Assembly: GCF_041381155.1 (NCBI RefSeq)
Contig: NC_091134.1
Coordinates: 2,662,001 to 2,726,000, forward strand
Length of the DNA: 64,000 bases
Source of the DNA: Argopecten irradians
Taxonomy: Eukaryota > Mollusca > Bivalvia > Pectinida > Pectinidae
Direction: 5' to 3'
A program made the position numbers and the translations under genes. How positions within the stretch are numbered: position 1 is the stretch's first letter; each line of letters begins with the position of its first letter. Below the pieces are notes generated by a model. The model was not told where the DNA came from and made no database searches. It saw only the letters and a list, made by a program, of their open reading frames with translations. Below, one piece after another: positions 55,201 through 64,000 of this stretch.

Positions 55201-58200
55201 CTAGCCAGCAAACCCTTCATGTTTTCGAAACAGTAAAAAAAACCGTACATCTTGTCATGCATGTATTTCTAGTCACTTATTGTCAGTAATAATCTACATG
55301 TCGGTAATTAGTATTACATAAGTCATGTGAGTGTTTGAATGTCGAGTCTCTTATAAGCGTTGGTGTGACTATGATTTGTTGTCTAATAAAAATGTTAAGT
55401 CGTTGATTCTTGACACATCTCACTACTGATATGAGATCATTTCCCATTGAATGAATTCAACAATTTCTTTTATCTGCTTTTTTATAGCTTTTATGAGCTA
55501 CCAAGTTCATCATCTGCCATGTTTATGTTTTGTCATCTTTTCACATAATTGCCACTAAATTCGAAACGAAACATGTTTGACTTTTTTGTCGCATTAACTA
55601 CGTATACTCTTATGTTCTAAATAAAATATCTGTACATTTGTTTTCTGGTTGTCATTTGTCGGTTTAGTAAGTAAAACACGTTTGGATCTGTTCCTCTCTA
55701 TCGTACATTAAAACATGTACTTTGATTCCTATTTTGACGTGTTAATGTTTACTATGCTGTAATACATTAAACATTGTAATGTTTTATCACATTTTCACCA
55801 GCTACTTCTCATCGCCAAGAGTATAGCCGCGGGTATATCTGGCTCCATGGCGATCATCACCAGTCTGGTGGACAGTGTTGTGGACCTGGCGTCTGGTATT
55901 GTTCTGTGGGTCACAGCCCGGGCAATCAGGAAGGGCAATCCTTATTCGTACCCACAAGGTTAGTAATACCAGCCCGGGCAATCAGGAAGGGCAATCCTTA
56001 TTCGTACCCACAAGGTTAGTAATACCAGCCCGGGCAATCAGGAAGGGCAATCCTTATTCCTATCCACAAGGTTTGTCAAACCCTTATTTTCATAACCAAG
56101 GTTAGTGATCACAAAATAGACTGCCATGCACGATAATTTCGTAGTTGTCACAAAAACTACAATAGGAAATTGCCTTACTGCATTATTACGTTCAGTAGAA
56201 GCATTCTTCTGAGGACCATGAACTTTATAATGTTTATACAGCCAGGACATTATCAAAATGGTGTTAATTAGACTCTCATGTTAGACAACTTCGGTCTAAT
56301 AATTATATGTCAACCATGAAATTATTATTTTCGAGTGTTAACTAAGTCTATTGTGCTATAGTAACTATAGTGGTTTTCCCGTCTGTCTGTCTGTTTGTCC
56401 GGATTTAGTTTCTTTCCACATGATAACTTGAGAATAAATGGGTGGATTTTGATCAAATTTCACACAATGGTAGCATATGGGAAAATACACCTTGGGGTCA
56501 AAAGGTCAACTGCAAAGGTCACCGTTAATAAAAACAGATTTTTTGGAAAATATTTATTTTGCAGACGATAAGTTAAGAAAATCATCGGATTTTTAGCTGA
56601 CTTCACACTATGGAAGCATATAAGGTCAACTACAAATGTCACTGTTACTAAAAATAGATTGTTTCACACACAAGTTTCCAGGCTATAACTTGAGAACAGA
56701 TCAACGGAATTTGTTCAAAATTCATACAATGATAGCATATGAGAAATTAGAGCTTGGGTTTGAATATGGGATCAAAAGGTTAACGACAAACTTCTCTGTT
56801 AATAAAAATAGATTGTTTCACAAATTTTAGTTTCCTGACGATAACTTGAGAACATATCAACATAATTTGTTCAAACTTCATATAAAGATAGTATAACTAA
56901 GCAATAATAACTTACCATAGATTAGAAAATGTATGTTGACGGCAGGGCACTTGTTGCAACACTTAGTGTAAGCTTGTTTATCTTGAATATCTTGTATTGT
57001 TATCCCCCCAGGCAGAAACCGGCTGGAACCACTAGCCATCATAGTATTGTCGGTTATAATGGGAGTAGCCTCCCTTCAGCTTATAAAGGAGTCCGTCACC
57101 AAAATAATCGGACTTTCGGACAGAACAACGCGACCTCCAGTGGTCGATACCATAACTATCGCCATATCTGTGATTACTGTAGGTAAGTTTGTAAATTGTT
57201 TTATTTCTTACATGCATGAAGTGACTTTAATTTCACTGTTGTTGACGAACTCTTTCTCTAAGATATTATTACTCTGTCGTATTAACCAATCAAATAAAAC
57301 GTTATAAACGGCGTCGTTATCTTTTATGTTTTGGCCTGATAACATATTTTTAACCAATGAAAGAACTTGTTACAAGTAAGATTGAAATAGATGAACATGG
57401 GGCACACGGTTTTACAATCCTTGTACGTTTTAGTTGTCATTCAAATGTAATTTTGATTTATGCTTGCCTTTATTTACTTTAATTTTGTGATGTTAGTCTC
57501 TTTATTTCTACCTGTACTCATTATTTGTAATATTTTGAGATAAATCAATGAAGTTGCTAATGAATTCTGTTTTCGTTAATTTCCATGATCCATCTTCTGT
57601 TCTGATGTCGCTATATTGTGTTTTGTATCGTTTACAGTGGTGAAGTTTGTCTTATTTCTGGTGTGTAGACGAATCAACAGTCCCACTATACAGGCACTGG
57701 CCCAAGATCACAGGAATGATGTTGTCTCAAACACTGTGGCCATTCTCTGTGGCTATGTAGGTAAGCTTTTAAGTGGTCTGACGTGTATCCTTAGCTAACA
57801 CTGTGGTCATTCTCTGTGGCTATGTAGGTAAGCTTTTCAGTGGTCTGACGAGTGTCCTTAGCTAACACTGTGGTCATTCTCTGTGGCTATGTAGTTAAAC
57901 TTTTCAGTAGTCTGACGTGTGTCCTTAGCTAACACTGTGGTCATTCTCTGTGGCTATGTAGGTAAGCTTTTCAGTGGTCTGACGTGTGTCCTTAGCTAAC
58001 ACTGTGGTCATTCTCTGTGGCTATGTACATAAGCTCTTCGTAGGTAAGTTTTTTATTTGTCTGGAATCGGGTAAGAAAAGCACAATGATCAATTTTAAAT
58101 GGTTTGTTGTATACCCCAGTTTAACATACATAATGTATTTGTTATTTTTATAAACTTGACTGATTTTTTTATTATGATATAATAGAGCAATGTAGGAAAT

Positions 58201-60665
58201 GTTTTATCATATAACAGGCACGTCCAGCCATGTCATATGGCTATGTCATCATATCGTAAGACGCATGTGTAATAACAATATTATGACGTCACATATTATA
58301 GATTTGACGTCATAATATAAATTATGTTGCATGATTGTTTCAGCAAACGAAAATCTGACATCCGAGCCGGATTTCTACTGTTTTTTATATAGACGAAAGT
58401 TAAAAAAATAATATTTACATATGCCCCTATATAGTCAACGGGAGGGGAGTTGCGTTCAAATTAGCGTAAACGCAATGACGTATGAATACAAACGCAGTGC
58501 AGGTTCGGACTACTTCTAGTTCACGCTTCGATAAGATTTTGCGTCATAAGTTGACGGATTTTAAAATAACAATAAAGAGTTTTTATTAGATCTAATTAAA
58601 TATGTATTTGACATCAAAACAAAACATGTGTTCAAGCATTGTAACGGTAATAAACTACAAAATGAATCGCTGGTCGGGGCTACAACCGGGGGGCTTTCCT
58701 CAGAAATGTTCGGGGAATCCCATAGTTACGTCAGATGTACATGTGTATACGGTCACTCATCTCACCTAAATATACAGAACATCTGATTGTCAGTGAATAA
58801 TTCTCGGAGCGTCTAAGCGAACAATAGGTTAACAGATCATATACAGGTTTCCAGAAAAAAACATTACAGGTAGCCTATCCGAAACAGTATCATCAGCTTA
58901 AATGGCCCCGTCTTTGCATTCAAAATAGGCCTACACACACGCAAACACTTGTCTATCCTCTGTACAATAAAATAAAAGTCATAACTGCGAAGAATTTAGT
59001 GTATATCGCGTTCTTAGACCGATACATTCATGACAAACATTCAGCAGCTCAACGGTCATACCATCAATAGGCTTTTTGAAAATCAAATATGGCGGCTCGC
59101 TTCACTTCGGACCGCATCACTACCCTGACAACGATACATACCGGTAGTCGTTCCGCCTTGGTTATCTCAATTTTTATTCGAAATGGACATTATTAATATA
59201 TATTATCGAATTGACAAAAAATATATGTTGAAAATAATTGAAAAGTGTCATTGTTGTATTTCAAACCAAACTGCAGCTATAACATTCAACAATCGGAACT
59301 ATATCTTCGGTCATCCTGACTACCGTAGTTACCCAACTTAGCAACCATCACCGTTTTAAATTGTACGTAAAGGTAGATTTATTTATGTAAATATATAGAT
59401 TGAACAGTGTTTTGATTGCGTTAAAGGTGGTATGAACGCAATGGATACAGACATATTCTACATGTAGCGCTAACGCGCTACATTGAATATGTCTGTATCC
59501 CATTGCGTTCATACCACCTTTAACGCAATCAAAACACTGTTCAATCTCTATATGTTTTACTTATATTTCTATTTATGAAAGTTATATGATTACTTGAATG
59601 AATTAAGACTCGTGGCATATCAAATAATTAAAGTCGTTTGATAAATTTTACATCACATAGCCACTCATGTAAGGTCCTCTATTTCTGTTAACAATAGTTC
59701 GAGTTGCATTGCTGGTCAAGAAATTGAAACATATGTTGGTTGGTTTTGTCAGGTTACTTAAGCTAGTTTATCATTATCTTTTCATTATCACTATTTTATT
59801 TTTTAGGCATGCTGAACTAACAGGAAGCGTCAAAATATGTATTTAATCTTACTCCTTTTATAAGTTTAAATTGATTTCTGATAAATGAATTGCGTTTTTA
59901 TGTATATATTTGCTAAATCAGTTTTACTTACTTACTGGTTTCAGGCTCCGAGGAAATGCGACAACAAACCAGAATTCTAAGTCTAGCTTACGTTGATCCC
60001 GTGGGCGCCATTTTGATATCATTGTACATCGCTGTGACTTGGTACATTCTCGGACGGAGTAAGTAAAAATATGTTTAACTTCAGATCAACAATTCAACAT
60101 GCTTTCTAGATCAACTCATACAGGAGCTTTCGCATTACATTTCATTCGAGTAACATTGCTCAAGTGTCAATATACGAAGAAACTGCAAAAGTTAAACGTT
60201 ATTTAAGCCGACATTTCTTCGATAAAATATAGTATTAATAATGAAACTTTGGTACATTTTGTATAACGCATTAATGTTATTCTTTCATGTTATGCTCTTT
60301 CTTTTCTTTTTCAAATGATTTTTTTATTCATTTTATCATTTAACCTTTTCTATTTAGCCCAGGTAAAAATAATTACCGGACTGACAGCCAAACCAGAGTT
60401 TCTTAGTAAAATCATATGGGTATGTCTGAACCACCACCGAGACATTCGCTACGTCACTTCCGTTAAAGCAGTGCATAGTGGGTACACATTTGTTGTAGAA
60501 GTTGGAATTCTACTTCCAGAGGACATGTCCCTTAAAGCTGCTCATACGATAGGAGAATCGCTGGAAAAGGTTCTGGAAAACACACAACATGTGGATAGAG
60601 TATTCGTCCATATGGACTGTACGGAAAACGATAACCCGCCCACTATTGATTCCACCTATCTATGA
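52234..60665 (+). CDS. Mn-type cation diffusion facilitator (metal tolerance protein-like), N-terminus uncertain
   Basis: Exons: 52234-52530, 52967-53084, 54301-54391, 55034-55175, 55802-55958, 57012-57182, 57638-57760, 59945-60058, 60358-60665; 506 visible residues, all phases agree. No in-frame ATG begins the first exon, so at least one upstream exon is missing. The first ~190 residues are cytosolic-looking: a Cys-rich patch ([20 protein letters not shown]), a basic stretch ([14 protein letters not shown]) and the MTP-type lead [16 protein letters not shown]. Then the transmembrane domain: TM1-2 with DSVVD (240-244), [20 protein letters not shown]5 with DHRND (349-353) followed by [20 protein letters not shown], and a C-terminal ZT-dimer-like domain ([26 protein letters not shown]). 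DxxxD in both TM2 and TM5 is the Mn-CDF signature (Zn-CDFs have HxxxD). Expected role: proton-coupled export of Mn2+ or similar metal from cytosol into a vesicle or out of the cell. Confidence 0.88.
53537..53575. repeat. A-rich low-complexity tract
   Basis: Runs of A interrupted by single G or C in an intron of the CDF gene. A short frame on each strand through it is an artefact. Confidence 0.85.
53812..54050. repeat. Dispersed repeat, copy B
   Basis: Matches the copy at 41785-41998 (AATGGCGTCGCCGTTTATGA, CTTCTGATTGGCTGAAATGA, TCAGATTTTTGTGTTATATC) and has about 40 extra bases in the middle. It lies in an intron of the CDF gene. The family is not recognised. Confidence 0.75.
54415..54645 (-). 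mobile_element. tRNA-derived SINE, apparently full length
   Basis: On the minus strand it begins GGGGCCGCGGTGGCCGAGTG (pol III A box TGGCCGAGTGGTTAAG), has B box GGTTCGAATCC at about 54568, a central block TTTTTCTCCGGGTACTCCGG that resembles the conserved V domain of mollusc V-SINEs, then the tail TTAATAGGACGTAAAACTAA and (CCAAA)n. It sits about 24 bp after the exon ending at 54391 in the CDF gene, in antisense orientation to the gene. The tRNA part is a SINE head, not a functional tRNA gene. Confidence 0.88.
55914..56082 (+). repeat. 56-bp tandem triplication carrying a splice donor
   Basis: Units at 55914, 55970 and 56026, each with CAGCCCGGGCAATCAGGAAG, then GGCAATCCTTATTC and a donor-like CCACAAGGTTAG (third: CCACAAGGTTTG). 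The first unit is the end of the exon 55802-55958; the other two are intronic copies. Confidence 0.95.
56380..56905. repeat. Dispersed repeat with diverged internal units
   Basis: Starts with CGTCTGTCTGTCTGTTTGTC and continues with about four diverged units of around 110-130 bp containing GATAACTTGAGAA, CACAATG(G/A)TAGCATATG, GTCAAAAGGTCAAC and TTAATAAAAA(T/C)AGATT. This type of repeat is common in mollusc introns. It lies in the intron before the exon at 57012. Confidence 0.7.
57730..58045 (+). repeat. 67-bp tandem array of exon end plus donor, about 4.7 copies
   Basis: Units at 57730, 57797, 57864, 57931 and 57998 (last partial). Each has AACACTGTGG(C/T)CATTCTCTG, TGGCTATGTAG and then a donor: GTAAGC in units 1, 2 and 4, GTTAAA in unit 3 and altered in unit 5. 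The first unit includes the last 31 bp of the exon 57638-57760. Confidence 0.95.
58046..59392. other. Intronic, mostly unrecognised
   Basis: A small inverted repeat (ATATTATGACGTC against GACGTCATAATAT) lies at about 58279-58318. The rest has no supported feature, though its base composition around 58430-59160 is more GC-rich than the neighbouring intron, which may mark an inserted element. Confidence 0.4.
59393..59553. repeat. Near-perfect 161-bp palindrome
   Basis: The left arm ATATAGATTGAACAGTGTTT, then GATTGCGTTAAAGGTGGTAT, pairs with the right arm ATACCACCTTTAACGCAATC and AAACACTGTTCAATCTCTAT. Arms of about 67 bp with very few mismatches surround a ~26-bp centre (TGTAGCGCTAACGCGCTACA) that is itself palindromic. 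It lies in an intron of the CDF gene. Confidence 0.93.
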
Positions 60666-61744
60666 CGTCATACAGTTTGGGGTTTGTTTTGTCACAGTAA
60701 GATGTGTTCCACCATGAAATATTTCAATGACGTCATATGTATAAGCAACATTATTATATTGAAATAACAGAAAATATCATATGCATGGAAATTAGGTTAC
60801 ATATGTCACCTAACCACAAAGTTGAAACCAATGCCTCTTACTGAGTTTTCCAAATTAGTTATAAGGAAAATTTCTATGTGTAACAAATATTTATACATGT
60901 TTCTGTCAATCGACATTTTCTAGTGTTATAATCCATAGTGATGTTATATATAACCAATCTAGTCATGACTGTCTTTTCTAGATCGTGCAGAGTCAGAAAC
61001 TGTTATTTTACTGACGTAGACATCTGTACTCGGGAAGGAGAATTACTTATTCTGCTAACAATTATCTAGTCAATGATCAAATCCATTTGAGTTTCTCTCT
61101 AATACATTGTATTTCACTCATTTACTTTTAACGAAATTGTACCACACCACGCGCGTGTTTATTTCATCATTCTGGAATATATTAGAAAAAAAGTACTGGT
61201 TTAACTAAGATTGAATATGTTTTTGAATATATATTGAATTTATATATTTTAATAATTTTACATTTTAGACAAAGAATTGCTTATTTTATAATTCTGCATT
61301 GAAATTCTGCCAATATTTTCACATCTAATTACTGTTAACCTGTTCCAAATGTTAACTTATTATATGAATCGCTATTTAATAAATATATTAAGAAAAATGA
61401 CGCGTTTTATATTTTCTAACAAAGACTCTCATCCAAGATAGACATGAAGAGGTTATTTCCTAATGCAGTAGAAATAGTTTACATCATGACTAGAACAGTT
61501 CAGCTGTGTCCGCTGACCACTGGAGCCTGGCAATGCATGCAAGTTAAAACATTCAGCTGAGATTTTGAAACCATTTGACCTGAATTTATTTATTAATCCC
61601 ATTCTCTTTCAATGCGTACTTTAAACTTGCATTGTTAGCTTTAATGTCGACGCATTATATGTATAACAGCGAGCATGGGTGAAGGACTTTTACAGCCGGT
61701 ACTATGGTGTCTGAACATATTCTATAAAAACCAGACACGTCAAA
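60666..61744. other. 3' flank of the CDF gene
   Basis: Expected 3' UTR. The clearest AATAAA is at 61379-61384 in an AT-rich setting, which would give a ~730-bp 3' UTR. No other feature is supported. Confidence 0.4.
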
Positions 61745-63190
61745 ATATGTGAAGATTTTAACTGAATTGTCATGTACCGACCACTAACAATATATTGTGA
61801 ATTGTCAGGTACCTACCACTAACAATATATTGTGAATTGTTATGTACCGACCAATAACAATAAATTGTGAATTTTCATGTATCGACCAATAACAATAGAT
61901 TGTGAATTGTCATGTATCGACCAATAACAATAGATTGTGAATTGTCATGTATCGACCAATAACAATAGATTGTGAATTGTCATGTATCGACCAATAACAA
62001 TAGATTGTGAATTGTCATGTATCGACCACTAACAATAAATTGTGAATTGTTATGTACCGACCACTAACAATAAATTGTGAATTGTCGGGTGAATTGCAAG
62101 GTATGACACATATAACAATACATTATTGTGACAGGTATTTACCATAACCATACAGGTGAATTGCACAGGTATTTACCACTAACAATACATTATGAATTGA
62201 CAGGTATTTACCACTAACAATACATTATGAATTGACAGGTATTTACCACTAACAATACATTATGAATTGACAGGTATTTACCACTAACAATACATTATGA
62301 ATTGACAGGTATTTACCACTAACAATACATTGTGAATTGACAGGTATTTATCACTAACAATACATTGTGAATTGACAGGTATTTACCACTAACAATACAT
62401 TATGAATTGACAGGTATTTACCACTAACAATACATTATGAATTGACAGGTATTTACCACTAACAATACATTATGAATTGACAGGTATTTACCACTAACAA
62501 TACATTATGAATTGACAGGTATTTACCACTAACAATACATTATGAATTGACAGGTATTTACCACTAACAATACATTATGAATTGACAGGTATTTACCACT
62601 AACAATACATTATGAATTGACAGGTATTTACCACTAACAATACATTGTGAATTGACAGGTATTTACCACTAACAATACATTATGAATTGACAGGTATTTA
62701 CCACTAACAATACATTATGAATTGACAGGTATTTACCACTAACAATACATTATGAATTGACAGGTATTTACCACTAACAATACATTATGAATTGACAGGT
62801 ATTTACCACTAACAATACATTATGAATTGACAGGTATTTACCACTAACAATACATTGTGAATTGACAGGTATTTATCACTAACAATACATTGTGAATTGA
62901 CAGGTATTTACCACTAACAATACATTATGAATTGACAGGTATTTACCACTAACAATACATTGTGAATTGACAGGTATTTACCAGCTAACAATACATTATG
63001 AATTGACAGGTATTTACCACAATAAACAATACCACTTAATACATTGAATTGACAGGTATTTACCACTAACAATATATTATGAAATTACATTATGAATTGA
63101 CAGGTATTTACCACTAACAATACATTGTGAATTGACAGGTATTTACCATAACAATACATTATGAATTGACAGGTATTTACCACTAACACT
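61745..63190. repeat. 35-bp minisatellite, about 40 copies
   Basis: The left part (61770-62090) uses a variant unit with TGTCATGTATCGACCAATAA; from about 62160 the unit is ATTGACAGGTATTTACCACT then AACAATACATTATGA, nearly invariant. Units with GTGA instead of ATGA recur at intervals, suggesting duplication of multi-unit blocks. Short irregular pieces occur near 62095-62160 and 63010-63090. Confidence 0.97.
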
Positions 63191-64000
63191 TTATCCTCGA
63201 ATACTTTTGTTTTCATACCAAATCTGGCTTTCTGACTGGCCAATACATTTTTGGCCAAATATTTTTTTTTGCCAAACATACCACAATAAGAAATTTTTCT
63301 TTGTATTCATACCACTATGCCAGCATTTTTTTGCATACCTACTATGAAAATAAATCGCCGAGAATGGCGCGAAATCCCGACGTTATCGTGACGTCACAAT
63401 AGGAGGACATTTTTTGTTTGCACACTTTTATGAGAATACGCTACTCGGGACAAGAATCCTTGAAAAAACTAGTTTGGTTACAATGTAACATATTTCTATT
63501 GTTATCAAATAGAGTTTAAAATTAATTAGAAGTTAGCGGATTCACACAGTTTACATCAATGCTACACCATGATGTTCCTCTTTGTGAGTAGATATTGGGT
63601 AAATTAGAAAATATAAGGTGAACACCATGACGGTCCTCTAAATCGTGACGTAGACATATTGGGTATATAAGTTTTGATGTCACTATTTTTTAATCATATC
63701 GGATTATCGAAGGAAATTCCTTTGAAAAATGCAAAATTGTGACCAATTCACACATGTTTCATCTTTTATCTTACCCCAGGTAAATAAAATTTAAAACATG
63801 AACGCTAGCAATGATCTTAAACACGAGATATTTTGTAAGAGTACTTACACTATATTCACGTTCTATACCCCCATCGAGTACTCCAAAATATACACGTTTA
63901 TGCGTGACACGAGTATGCCCTATAAACAGCCGGGCGTACACCCCGTACTCAGCGAGTAATTATCATATACCGTTATTCGGATAAGAGTACCTTACTATCC
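63191..64000. other. Non-coding right end of the window
   Basis: No exon, RNA gene or delimited repeat recognised. Confidence 0.4.

Overview
Eukaryotic, metazoan DNA: AT-rich, spliced genes with short exons and GT-AG introns, many minisatellites and tRNA-derived SINEs. The gene families (CAP/EGF/ShKT secreted protein, actinoporin-like protein, a cathepsin with a Cys-rich insertion, an IL-17-receptor-like ectodomain, a DxxxD-type cation diffusion facilitator) and the SINE heads and tails suggest a lophotrochozoan, most likely a bivalve mollusc. I cannot name the species.

Layout. 4.2-9.8 kb (+): a secreted CAP-domain protein with EGF and ShKT modules, 5' end not certain. 11.2-13.3 kb (-): a complete five-exon actinoporin-like gene with signal peptide and dibasic propeptide. 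15.8-21.1 kb (-): a complete eleven-exon papain-family cysteine peptidase, with two near-identical 187-bp MITEs in its introns. 21.3-24.7 kb: repeats (G22 run, tandem 450-bp repeat with an internal foldback, a 0.9-kb TTAA-flanked inverted-repeat element). 24.7-30.6 kb (+): a complete ten-exon single-pass receptor resembling the IL-17 receptor ectodomain but with a tail too short for a SEFIR domain. 30.9-45 kb: no gene found, five minisatellite arrays and SINE remnants. 45.8-46.7 kb (+): an intronless divergent class A GPCR. 49.0-50.3 kb (+): a decayed 5'-truncated LINE. 51.3-61.4 kb (+): a Mn-type CDF/metal tolerance protein gene, N-terminal exon uncertain. 61.7-63.2 kb: a 35-bp minisatellite.

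Several products are secreted or cell-surface proteins of kinds often linked to defence or environmental sensing, but nothing shows they form one pathway or are co-regulated. The most unusual signal is structural: in two genes, short tandem duplications sit across exon-intron boundaries and copy splice sites (8 acceptors, 3 donors and 5 donor-like units in the CDF gene; 2 acceptors in the receptor gene). Only one copy in each acceptor array keeps the reading frame open.

All exon models were made by hand from splice consensus, phase and protein-family similarity. No search or RNA evidence was available.
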